A stretch of DNA of 64,000 nt from Xylocopa sonorina (lineage: Eukaryota > Arthropoda > Insecta > Hymenoptera > Apidae), in NCBI RefSeq assembly GCF_050948175.1, contig NC_135195.1, forward strand, positions 11,808,001 through 11,872,000, given 5' to 3'. Under the pieces are notes generated by a model that saw only the letters and a list, made by a program, of their open reading frames with translations, was not told the DNA's origin and searched no databases. This document shows positions 51,901-64,000 of this stretch, in pieces. Within the stretch, counting starts at the first letter, position 1. The number at the start of each line of letters is the position of its first letter. Made by a program: the position numbers and the translations under genes.

Positions 51901-52890
51901 ACCGCAGGGCCAAAAGTTACCCTCAGCGTCGGTCAACCGCCCCACGCGCGGTCGTGGCAGTAGTTCTGCGGGCGGAACGACATCGCGCGGCGGTCGTATT
52001 ATGCGCAGAGAAACAGCGAAGGATATGGGACACGGTACATGGGATACGCGACTTCCCGAACTGCATTGCGGTATACTCGACTTCCCGCCGAGCAAAGATG
52101 ACCTTCCGACTCCGCTTCCGTCACGGTAAACTGATCCGAGGTTGGCCCCGGTACAATGTGTCTTGTGTTTGCTCTTTCGAGCCAGGATTTCCAGACGCGA
52201 GACCCCTTCGTTTCCACCGTTCCATATTCCCAGCTAATCCTTTGAGACTCCTCCTGTTTCAGGACTAAATGCTACACGAATTCGCTATTCCAGTTCGCAT
52301 ACATTTTCGGTCATTATAGAACGGGAACAAATAATGCATATCGGACTATCGAGTCTATCTTAAGTATTTTAATGGGACAACCTATATTTTTTTGTTTATA
52401 GAATTGAACAGACCGTGGAATTCTGAGTAAATAGGTATTAAGTTATGATAGGTTTAAAGTGAATACTTACGGAGGTAGATATTATTGAAATTTTAGTATG
52501 AAAGGGTCGAATTATTGACTAATACTACTGAAACGCGCGATCAGGAGTAACAGTCAATGATTCAGACGTCCTGCGACAAAAATTTCTTAGTACATATTTA
52601 CTTGGTTTTCAATCTTCTTTTAACTGCTACCAATAAATTGGAACATTTTCTCAATTATATATTGCCGTGACGCACTGTCGACTTTGGTATCGTTTAAAGT
52701 CACCGTACTAATAAATCGAGGGGATGATTTAGGGAAGACGGCTGTCTGTCCAGCGTGTCGGGTTAAGGAAGAAAATTCTTGTCTAGCTATTCTTTATCTC
52801 GTGGCAAGTGAACGATGTGGAACGCGAGACCGGCTCAATCGCGTGTTCTTGTTTTACAGATGAAGATGGATGGACGCAGCTGAAATTAAC

Positions 52891-53026
52891 TACCAAGGAT
52901 ACGGTGGAGCGGACAGCCATTTTATAAGATTTACTTCGACGCCGTTGAGGAACTGCTCTTGTCAGGGAGGAAATGAACCGGACAGATGTAATTCTGTTGT
53001 TCTCTTCGGGGAAAGTTTCGTAATCA
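52891..53026. repeat. Dispersed repeat, copy 1
   Basis: Similar by eye to 57960-58083 in the same orientation. Shared landmarks in order: AACTAC, ACAGCCA, AGATTTAC, GAACT, CTTGT/CTTG with CAG, AAATGAACC, TTCTC/TTCTT, GGGAA and TAATCA, with short indels between. Origin unknown; it could be a remnant of an old mobile element. Confidence 0.5.
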
Positions 53027-56000
53027 AGGAGCTTTTTTCCACGTGACATTCGGATACCCGGTGTATTTGAATCGTGCACTGTAATATTTCTTCTCCCCAC
53101 GCTTCCTGTATTAAAGGCAGATCATTTATAATGAAATTCTAGAACCACCGTGAAAGTTTCGATTAATGCGACTAAATATATTACCGACGCAGCTACTACG
53201 TACACTAAGAAACGTTGTCTTTCTTAATTAAAAGTTTTGTTAGCATTCGTATACCTCTCGCTTGGATTTAGTACCCATTAAAGTACCACTCGAGTGTTTA
53301 CGAAACTCGATAAATTGAACAGAGTGTATCAATGTGGAAGAGTGGATACTAAAATACGCACTTTCGGAGATAATCTCACGCTTATACCCACACAATATCT
53401 ATGCAAATGCTCTTAACGAATAATATTTCCTTCTCATTAAATCGCAACGGATCTTAGCACGACGGACGCCGTTCCGCAGCGGCATTCAATATTAAACACG
53501 AGTTCCGTTGTAACGCTTTAACAATACGTCTGTTCTTCAAATATTCTGTTCTCGACCTCATGCCAAACCGCAACGCCATATATTACGTACAGCGGTGCGG
53601 AAGCACGATACACGCGGAGCAGAGGGTCGCGCCGAGGATTTAAGCAAGGAACACAGCGGTTGTTTGCCATGGTTAACTTCCCTGCGCGTACCAGAGGGCA
53701 AAGAATTTTACGCAAACACTGCGTACGCGCGAGAAAAATACGGCCGAATTATTTTCCCCACCGAAGATCAATATTTAAATACTTTCCATATGGAAATCTC
53801 GTGTTCATTTTTACCCTCTTATTTTCACAACTCGCCTCCAACTTTATTTATCGTTCAAAAATTGCTCTCTGTATTCTAAATTAATCTCTGTTAGCTACAA
53901 CGATTGTTATAATAGCTCTTGACAATAACTACAGAAAATCTACAGCTATTCCTACCTAAACTTCGTTCTTCTTATTCCCTACTTCGATCACCTAACAGAG
54001 ACGCGTGTAGTAATTGAAGATCAACGAATCTGAATCAAAACCAGAAGCAAGGAACAAAAAACAGATCCATTTTCAATGCTCATATTTACAGCGATCGATT
54101 CGAATGAAAGACACCCCATCGCTCTCATCCAAACGATCCCACCCCCTGATTCTCGATATCCCGCGCGCACTCGCGGCATTCACGCGTCACTCGGATGCTA
54201 ATTAATGTTCCCCACCCTCGAGTGGCAATAAAAAAGCGGGCCTGAACGAGCGAGTGGGAAAAAACAATGACAATAATGTATTCCGCTCGCTGGCCCAGCG
54301 ATCTCCTCTCCGGGCGGTATCATTTTTCTCGGCGCCCGGGTCACACTTTTATTTCGCGGACATGATTAATGGTCCCGGCCAGCTTAAGAAGCGTATACTC
54401 GAGATGCAGGAAGAAAGGCTGACCCGAAACGTCAAAATAATAATTCAGGGATATATATCAAACGAGGCAGGCACGTACCGTCACGTGAAAGGGCTGGATT
54501 TTCTTTTCTTTGAGCAGGCCAGTTGAAGGGGTGGAGACGATTTTACAATTCGTACCTGGCGCATACCGGGTGGTCATCGCAACTGGATCGCCTCGATTCT
54601 ACCAGCGAAGCTACGTCCAAATTAGTTCATTTCCTAAATATTTTTAGGGTGCAACCCCTTCGATTCGCTAATTGGAACTGGTCGAAAAGTCCTGACAATA
54701 GCGAATGAATAATCTGCTTTGTTAAAGGTGCTTGCAGCCGACTAACTTCCCGGATTATTCAGTAACATCGATGACATCCCTAATTGGAACAGTGGGAAAG
54801 AGATATTCGTTGATCGCAGCACGTCTACGCGCGAGCGTGCACCAACGCACGAGTTTCACGGAAACGTAGATACACGTTAGCCAGTTATTACGGCGAACGT
54901 TCCGCGTACATTCGTGGATTTATAGGCTTTTACTTGTTATTTGGAACGGATGCACACTGTTGCGTTCGTTCCGCGCAACGTATGACTCAAAAGCGTAGGA
55001 AAAATGGAAAAGCTGATAGGGGAGAACGTAACGGTTACGATCGATGGGAACGGCGGGTTGATTCGTTATATCCGAGGGCCTTAATTTCGAGCTGGACGCA
55101 GAGCTATCGGATAAAAAACTTCGAGGGTAGCGCGAACTAAACTGCAACGTCGTAACTAATTTCGTCACAGGTTCATTCGCGGAATAAATATCCGAGTTAT
55201 TAGAGCGAGCCGTTGTAAATGGCGAAACTGGTGACAGACGGAAAAATTTGTCGGGTTTCGGGGTAACTACCGGTTCTCGAATGAAATGATTCCGTTATTT
55301 AAATTCCCGCGATACCCACCCGCGTCCGTTCCGCATTCTAGAGCGAATACCTCAACATCTGCTGGTGAAAATAAGAAAGAGAGAAAAAGAATAAATAAAT
55401 AGAAGGGTACGCGACACGCGTTCGCAGGATTTAATTTACCCGGGACTTGAATTGCGCCAACGGTGAACGTTTAATTTGATAAAGTGCCCACCCGTCGCGG
55501 CGGAAAAAATTAAATTCTTTCGTAGTGATTTGAATAACCGGACTCCAGTTGTACGTACTCTCGATTCGCGCATCGATTGAACGAAAATTCCTTTTAAAAC
55601 GTTCGTCGTTATTCAAACATTAGACAGGACTTAAAATACAGGTTTATTTCATTTCCCGCGTGCACATTGATCGAGCCGTGCCGTTTCTTGATTTAAAACG
55701 AAACAAAACGGAAAAAACACGATAAATTTTCTGTTTACACGGCGAAACGTTATTTTAACGAGATAGAAAAAGAAATGGAATTTTATTATCTTCGTTTAGC
55801 GCAGATCTGAAAGCCTTGAGTGGAATAAATAACCGCTGAAAGCGAAAGCATAGTGACTGGCTGAACCAAGATTCGAGGACATCGACTCTATCGCTCGCTG
55901 GAACATCCCCCTCGAACAGCGGGAGCAACAGAGTCGTCCATTTAAACGCGGGTCATTTTATTAAACAGTGAAATAAAGCAATAAAACGGAACTCCCGCAG

Positions 56001-57959
56001 TTCTCCTGACGCGATGAAATTGGTACGGTAACTACCGCTTCGCAGGGCGAAATTGTTAATCCACTTTACGCTCGGAACATTATACGTAAAGACGAGACTA
56101 CTAAAAGCTTCAGAAACTTTCGCCATTATGGCGCGCGGAGAGCGTGATGCAGCATGCGAGCTTAACGTTTCGTCTAAAAACAGAGAAACAAAAAACGGTG
56201 CGAGGAGTGCTGAACCGAAAAAAAGAAAGGCAGCGAGTAGGGAAGGGGTGCGTCCGAAGAAGCAGAGGAAAGAAGAGCCAACGTTTACTTATCGGACGCG
56301 TCTTATGGTTCCGTCGCACGGCATTCCGTTTTAAAGAACTCCTCTGGCTACGTTCGCGTATGCTTCCTTCCTATCTTTCCGTCGTTAAACTCGATTGCCA
56401 TTGGGGGAATAAGAGTACGGTACCGCGGGATACTAGAACGCTCTAACAGGTAGCTTTCCTCTGGATTCGTTTGAAATTGGAATACAAATCGGCAAGCAAA
56501 GCGCGCCGGGGTATTCTCGACACGTACACGTATTATAAGCGCAGGCCCGCGCGCGCCAGTCTCCAGTTTTATACCAACGAAATTTGAACAACGACCACCA
56601 GCCACTCGTTGCGTAATAACTGGTACATTGCAAACGCTATTACCACGTATTAACATTTAACTCTTTGATACGTATTCGACGTACGAGAGATCTTCGCTGC
56701 GAGGCATCCAGCCATCGCGGAAAGTTATCTAACAAGGAGGAGTATCCCTCTAGATTTCCAAGTTCCCGTAAGAACCGCAATCGTTTGTTCACGGTGCGAT
56801 ATCGTGGCATTGTGGAACGATGTATCGAAACGAAATTCGATGTAACTAAATTCTAAATGTACCTGGTACCCGAAGCGTGGTATTGGGCATATTGAAATCA
56901 TGAAATCCGCTCCAGGCTCTATTGTAAACGGGGGAACCTGACACTGAACATCGACAACTCGTGATACCTTATATCGAGCCTTGTGAAAATCGATATCGAA
57001 CATCCCAAGCACGCGGAACTTGACACTCTATATTCCTGGTTCGTGAAAGTAGATACTCGACATGGACGACACGTGGGGCACGATTGAGGTAACATAATCA
57101 TACGCGGTTTATCAGTGGAAGACGAGACGATTCGAGACTTGATCGATGTTAGGAGCGTTCGCGATGCCCTCGCGGTTCGACGAAGCGAGCGCGTAGTTTC
57201 CAAGATGGTGGCACGGCCAGGAAGTCGAACCAGTAGGTGACAGACGTTGATCGTTCTCGACGTCCGCGTGGATCGATCGACGCCGCGCGAGATTCGCGAG
57301 AAACCAGTCGCGAAGTGAAAATTCGAGTCGACCTTTCCGCGAATTTGCATTTGCATTTGGCTGCACGTAAGAACTTTGATCTTCGATTACTGGTCGCCTT
57401 TGAATCTGTACGAAAGCAATTTCCCGTTAGATCGCGGGACCCTGGCCGTCAGATATCGCGACGATCAATCCAGCGCGGTGTATTTCTAAGCGCCCACTCG
57501 ACGATCGGTCGCCAAGATTAATCGCTCGCATAATATCATGGTGGTACCGTGCACGCGAACGTCCGCAGTCGTTTTTCAATGACAAATTAGTCACGTACCG
57601 CGGCGCAATACTTTCGTTCGCCGATTTCGCCGGTGAACGATGACGGGACAGGTCTCGCGGAAAGGAGACCGCATAAATTTCGCCGCGTTCCTTTCGCTCG
57701 ACGTATTCGCGCGTGGTACAAAGCGCGTCGAGGCGATATTTCTCGCTAGAAACGAAGAGAGCGCGCGAGACGCGCCACCCCTTGATTCGCGGTTGCCGGT
57801 ACAATGGGCGTCGAACGGTGCCGTGGGGAAGAGAGAAATGCCGTGGAAAATTTGCGAAAGATAAGAGGGACTTTACCGCTGCACGCGCTGCGAAGCTTTC
57901 ACTGGGTGATTTAGGTCCGCGAATGAATAAAAATATAGTGGATGAACGGGGCTAAGTAG

Positions 57960-58083
57960 AACTACAAAGTGTCTCTTATAACAGCCACCCTTTCATCAGA
58001 TTTACCCGGAGTCGTGGAAGAACTCTTCTTGCAGAGAAAATGAACCCGCTCCCCGTTTCTTTTCACAGGGAATTTTATAATCA
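57960..58083. repeat. Dispersed repeat, copy 2
   Basis: Counterpart of 52891-53026, with landmarks in the same order and roughly three quarters identity in the core (57981-58046). Confidence 0.5.
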
Positions 58084-61000
58084 CGCTTCCCCCTGCGTCG
58101 GGGGATTTGACACAAGGCTTCGTGAAAAGATACGACATCATTCGACGCGCAAATGGTTAGTTTAGAGGTAGCGTTCTGCGAGTTGAAATAGGTCGAACAT
58201 CAGTCTAAACTAGTCCACGTAAATCTACGCGTATCCTGCTTTCTCGAACGTGTACACACTTGTGTTTCTATCCACATTCCATTCTCCGGGTACGAACACC
58301 TTTCATCAACTTTACGTATTAGCGCAAAACAACTGCCACAAAATAATTTGTCAACGTCATCTTCTTACCGTCCGTCTTCGCAATAACCTTACCTGGCATC
58401 GATTCATCCGCGAGGTCGTTAAATTCACCAGCGTAACAAAACACAACGCCGCTGTGTCGTTCGACGAAAAAGGCCGCAGCAGTTGGCCATTATCGGGGGC
58501 AAAACGCGCTGTTACGCTAAATAGCTGTGTAACGTCGGACCAGGTAAACAGCCCGTTAACCTCAGATCAGGCTCGCTTTCAACCGTCCCCCCGCTATAAT
58601 GACGATCCACCGCATGAAACGCGTAACGTAATTCCAACGGAGCAAGAGCCGTGGCACGGCAAGCCGCAGGTCTGCAGGAATAGCTTGGAATAGGAAGTAG
58701 CTGGGGCCGGGAAACGACGCCGGGCCACGAGAAGAGTGACGGTACCGGGAAGAGGTTCCTGTAATGGAGGTTTATTGGCAATTAATCTTGCGGACCGGAT
58801 CCGCCCGCTTCGCAGGCCACGATACACTTCCGTCTCGCCTGGTCGACGGTAAACCGACGAGAGATGTATTGCATCGTCGCACGGAATCAAACGTACCCCG
58901 GATCCAGAATCTCGTTCCGCGGATCCTTCGTTCGAGATCCACGGGTGTATCGTTCCAGCTGCACGCGCGCTTACCTCGCTACGACGCCATTACTGTCGCG
59001 ACGTCTTTGGTAGTTATGTCTGGATAGCCATGGGGTGGTTTAGGAAATTTTTTGGGAAATTTCTGAGGGTGACTTGGATGGAAATTTAGGTCAGTGTGTA
59101 GGGTATTTTACTTAAAAATAGCCCTCGTGTAAAGTATGTCTAAACAGACGTAAGTTGAGGTTTCGAGGGTTGGACAATATCCATGGGTACAATCGAGCGT
59201 TTGCAAGGCAATCTCTCGCGATCGTCGTCGCTCGATGCATTAGGGAAATACGACAGGAAAGAGGATTGTATCCCGTAAATGTTATCGACGACAGATCTGC
59301 AGAGTTCCGTCGCGGAGTGTTATTCTTACGAGTGGTTTCGCGTGGTTAGACGCCGTACCGTGACGGAAGAAATGTGTAACGACCGAGTGCGTGTTAAGGG
59401 TTGAGAGACGCTTAAAATATTAGAGCGAGAGTTTTAATTTAGATTGCGGATGTGGTGGTGAAGTATCAACGAGTTGTTCGGTTAAATTAATTGCGATCTG
59501 TGTTGCGATTGTCGAGAGTGGAATACATGGGGTTGATTTCATTTTCACTTCACGTCTGCATTACTGCGCGTGCATTGCTCAGGATTATATGCAATACATC
59601 TAACCTTTGTACTAAATGTTCAATTCGAAAGTATAGAAGTACGACCAAGACTTACATCTTAAGCTTCGTTTCTGAGTGACTAACCTTGGCATCGATTCCT
59701 GGTGGGTAGTCTTAAGCATTTGTCGCACGTTACCGAACTACACATCCTACAAGGACTAACGACTTGGTAACTCGCGTAACACCAAGCCAAGATTATTCCA
59801 TCCAAACGCGCTTTGTCTTCGTATCGCAATCAATAGAAGTCGCAAATCTCGCGCTGTAAAGCACGTTCCTACCCGAAGGCCTGAAAAAGTTACGTTTGTT
59901 CTCGCGACGGCGACATAAATCTCAATCGAAGCACCAGAAATCACCGGCAATATCCGCGTTCACCACCGCTGGCCGACGGTTCCCCTTTAACCGGCGATCC
60001 CCTCGTAGCGGTGAAAAGAGAAATGGATCGAAGCCAAGAGTGGGCGCGCGGAGGTGTTGCCTGCAACTCGACTCCGGGGTCCTCCGGCTTTCAACCCCTA
60101 CTGCCTCTCGCTCTCTGTGTCGCGGGTGCACCCCTCCCGCCCCAGGGCTGCTCTCTTCTTCGGGAGGAGAGTTTTCTTCGCTGGTCGTTAATGACCGCGC
60201 CCGTGTTAATTCGTCCCACCCCTGGCTCGTTTTAATTGAACGTGCACGCGAGCATCGTGACGCGCCCGCGGCGCGCACGGGGGTGTAATTACCAGCGTGG
60301 CGAGGGATCGTTTCGTACGCATCCCTTTCGATCGTGCTCAACGCGTGACAAACGCGTCGTTTGGAGGATCGCAGACGATTCTTGATCCGTTCCACGTTGC
60401 GTACGAGTTGGAGGGTTTGCGAGTAAATGTGGTTTGCCTACTAAATCAATGATATCGCGTGGCGAGTTGACGCGTGGTCTTCGGTTGTGAATGGCGACTC
60501 TGATCTACAGGATGCTGAGCGAGCAACCCTTGACTCGCCAGTACGCTGCTGCATCCCACCGATTAAAACGCTCAGAGCGTCAGTAAGCGATTTACACCGT
60601 GGGATCGATGCGAGGGGATTAGCCGCGTTATATTTACCGATGGCTGTTCTCTGTACACTGTCTGCGAACCAATGCGGCTCGAGCAGCGTTTATCCGACTT
60701 CATTAATATTTCCAGAATTGTATTTGCGAACACACCACGATAGGGTTGTGCCATCAATCGCGCACTCGCGATAGGAACGGTTTATTCGCGACGTAACGTA
60801 CTATCGAATCGATCCGCTGGCTTGTCGAACAGAAGAACGCCATGTCGTCACTCACGCGCAATCACGATCGTTTTGAAGTAGTAAATATTCGCGATGAAAC
60901 TATTCATTACGGATATCAGATTGTTCCTGAATCATTGCGTAATCGATCACTGCAGACATAATTTCACGTGGCATCTATGACTCTTTCGAAACGTCATTAC

Positions 61001-64000
61001 CTCGTTCGATTCCAATTATGAAACGCGAATTTGTCGAACAGACACGCGAAATCGCATTTATTAGACGACCGGAAACAAATTTTCTATCCAAAATGAATTC
61101 GTCGGAAAATGAATTAGCTGTTCCTTCATTAATTAAAGTTGCTCGGTGCGCGCGTTCCTGTATCGTTTCCAGGTTTATTGTTTTAGCGACTCGCTGTGCA
61201 ACGTGTGCACGTAGACCTGCATAGGAGTTCAAGGTTTCACACAATGATGCCCGCGCGTGTTTCTAAACTAAAGTTTGAAGCCAGCCCGGCGACGTGATAG
61301 CGGAAGATTTATTTGCATGACTATCGCTCTGCATCACCCTATGCCCACATAAACTCAGGGATGCGCGAGCCAGATAAACGCAATACTTCGTGTCATTCGC
61401 CAGATTACACCAGATAACACTTGTTAGACGCGGTATTGTCGCAGTTTGTATCCACCGTGGTGGCAGTGAAACGAGTCAGCGATACACGCGTGGCCCCCTC
61501 GAAACCGGAACTTTCTCAAACGAAGCGAAACTTGTTCAACTTTTTCCTCGCCCCCGCCCCCTTATATCCGGAACAGATTATACGGGAATAAAAGTTCCTG
61601 CAGGACTGGAAAACCGTGGACCAATTTCTGCGGCACCGGAACATTACAAGATATTCCCTTCTAAAAAAAAAATCAATAACCGTGGAATTAACTTTCGCGC
61701 GCGATATCGTGGATTGTAAAAGCTTCGATTCTGAACGTACACTTTCTGCTTGCTCTTCTGTACCTCGATGCACCTTTTTCGTGCGAGGAAAGAAAAGGGA
61801 TCTTAATCTGCATTGCTTAAAACGCATCATCCATGAAAAGTACGTACAACTATTCGTACAAGATGATATAGTACAACGATGATAAAAATTTAAATGTCCA
61901 CACAGTGGCATCGTGAAGAACAGGAGGTCAGCCAAAAACCTCGAACGAGCCAATCACAGGCGTAACGGGCAAGCTTGCAACGAAGTATCGACAAAAAGTG
62001 GACGCGTCTTCCGGAGGAAACCATTCCTCGAGGATGGGGTGGAGGTGCTGCCAGGAACAGAAAGGTGGGCGGAGAAGTACAAGGTGGAAGACGGCGCTGG
62101 GTTGCGGTGGAGCGGCGAGAGGCGAGAGAATTAGTGGGTGGTTCCCTACGCAGATAATTTGTGGCGTGCAATCCCAGCCCAACCATCTAGCTGGATAGCT
62201 AAGGCGTAGCTGTACCCGTTTCGTAGTAATTTACTCGGCATCCCCACGACCCTGGGACGAACGAGCACGACACTCGGAGGCGGATTGATCGAGGAGAAAC
62301 TGTATCGCGACTCGCAGAGCTGCCTTTGGAATCAGGTCAATTACGTTTAAAATCACACACGACCATTCGAGTGATAGGAGAAATTTAATTGTTTTGACTG
62401 TCCGTCAAATTACGATTTCGACTGTGTTATACGTGGACGAATCTATTTCTGCACGCGACTGTGTGATTCGTTTAACGGATGACATATTTCTACGTGTCTC
62501 TTTTTAGGTCGACGTCGCGTTGTAATATCAATTTCGAGGAACGTTAATTCGTGTCAGTTCGAAGCGATCGAAAACGACAGCCCACATTTGTCATACTGGT
62601 TAAATATAACCGTTCGATCATTGTCTTTGAAAATTCATCCGCGATGACCGCGATGCACGGTAGCTAAGAATTTACCTCGCGAATTTGCATCGAATATTCG
62701 ACTGTGACAAGCCAGGCAGACAGGCCACTCTGCATAACAAACTTTTCCCACAGATGCGTAATTGATTTATCCCGCTCTGGAACGAAACAACCCGCTGGAG
62801 GCACCCCCTTGGAGATCGCTGCAGCCCCCACCTTTGTTTGCAGCCCGTACTCCACTGTGTCTGGTGTCACGTTATAATGAATGCAAGACGTCGACGTGGA
62901 TGATGATGAACAGAGGTTTCAGAATGGTACCAAATATTCGGGTTCGCGGCCACCACGGTGTACGAGATCCGTTGTTGAGGGATGTCAACGGCATCCCCTG
63001 CGGTCTCCGCGTCATCCACTCGCCCCTGTTCCCGTTACCGTACAACAGTGTGCACAGGTGAGATCTCCAAAGGGACTGACTCGTGGCGTGTACTTGAAGT
63101 TGCCACAGAAAAATACACAGACCGGTGTAGCATTGCATTAATCATTGGGTACATCACGGTGGCGATAGTAGCGTCTGAACGTGACACCGTGCAATTTCAG
63201 GATTAAAGGACGAGGACCAATTTCCATTCGAGGAACGTGAAATTATAGCCGTGATACAAAAGTCGAATAGAAACGTCTATTCATTCGACGTGCAAACTAC
63301 TCTTCTTACTTACTCTTCAGCAAGAACTGAAACTACTCAGTCATTCGTTGCACCGGAAGGTTCACACCTGCGAGATCGAAAACCACCCCTTCTAAGGGGT
63401 CCCACCGATTCTAAGTATTCACGTACGCGAAAAAGCGCGATTCCGTCGGAAATGTCCGACACGGAACGAAGACCGTGGCCATCGTCGTTAAACGCGGAAC
63501 GCTCGGCATACTTATTACGACGAAGCTCACGATTTAGTCGAGGGTGGTTGCATTTATACGTCGGTGTGTCCGTGATCGCGACGCGTCCGCTAATATCCTT
63601 GACACACCGTACACCGTCAGCCGTTCCACGCCTCCGGAATACTAATACCTCGCGTCCTCCCCCCTTGGTCTCTATACGAATTTTGTATTACACGGTGTTT
63701 CTGGTGAAATATCGGCGACGTCGGCCGTAAATCGAAAATGGTAATGGCACCCAGGAGCCGGCATTACCAGCGGCAGGCAAGAAATCCCGCAAGGCGTTAG
63801 ATTTATCCTGTTCCCAGTCCGGCGATGATACATTACCCTCGAGCGTCGTTAACGCTGCGATGCTAACCCATTATGACGTTCCGTGACGTCTCCGTCGGGG
63901 AGTCGCGCGACCCTTCGTGACCGTCCCCGGCCTCGCTGCACTTGAAACCGTCTCCGTCACTGCCACCAGCACCGCGTAATTGAGTACGCCGCTCGGCGAT

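Larger units (their letters stand above)
48911..64000. other. Region upstream of Tmtc1 exon A; no gene identified
   Basis: About 15 kb on the 5' side of exon A. I looked on the minus strand for the N-terminal TMTC motifs (the acidic motif near the N-terminus, SYRPL, HPVHTEAV and KETGIT) and saw none. It is probably an upstream intron. It contains a poly(T) run near 49206, a diverged pair of similar segments at 52891-53026 and 57960-58083, and a candidate plus-strand exon near 62923 (see findings). Other open frames look like background. Confidence 0.6.

Noticed and set aside
59922..60395. 157-codon minus-strand frame in GC-rich DNA
   Set aside because: Arg/Ser/Pro-rich composition, equally long frames on the opposite strand, no motif.
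1..64000. tRNA, rRNA, CRISPR array or known insect microRNA
   Set aside because: Visual search for B-box-like GGTTCGAATCC with a matching acceptor stem, for regular spacer repeats and for common microRNA seeds gave nothing convincing.

Overview
This is eukaryotic nuclear DNA carrying one gene I can name: the middle part of an insect-type Tmtc1 gene on the minus strand. Tmtc1 is a multi-spanning ER membrane protein with TPR repeats, of the TMTC family of O-mannosyltransferases. Seven exons (48910 down to 22069) join in frame across six GT-AG introns and give 355 consecutive residues that align with animal TMTC1: the DUF1736 region, the last membrane segments with the AERVLYMPS motif, and about six TPR units. 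Large introns, a noncoding majority, abundant CpG and weak AT bias suggest an insect, most likely a hymenopteran such as a bee. The species is inference; the gene identity is secure.

Layout. From 64000 down to 48911 (upstream of the first visible exon) I recognise no exon, so the N-terminal, catalytic third of Tmtc1 is probably outside the window. Exon A (48721-48910) is followed by a 6.9 kb intron. Exons B, C and D lie close together (41863-40720), then a 16.6 kb intron. Exon E (24027-24167) and exons F and G (22588-22069) follow. From 22068 to 1 no further Tmtc1 exon is recognisable, although vertebrate TMTC1 has over 100 more TPR residues. An in-frame TAA overlaps the splice donor of exon G, so unspliced RNA would end there.

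The most interesting element lies in the large intron, about 200 bp from exon E and antisense to the gene. It is a 481-bp inverted-repeat element (24366-24846) carrying a near-complete hammerhead ribozyme (24483-24551, plus strand). The catalytic core is exact (CUGAUGA, 4-bp stem II, GAAA; 6-bp stem I), and loops I and II contain a perfect 7-nt complementary pair that could form a kissing interaction. Only stem III is weak, with one mismatch beside the cleavage site that CpG decay would explain.

The rest of the window is noncoding as far as I can tell: homopolymer and polypurine/polypyrimidine tracts, a (CT)9 microsatellite, short tandem and direct repeats, and a diverged pair of dispersed repeats near 52.9 and 58.0 kb. 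Several long open frames look like background for CpG-rich DNA; those worth testing are under findings. I saw no tRNA, rRNA, CRISPR array or bacterial-type operon.
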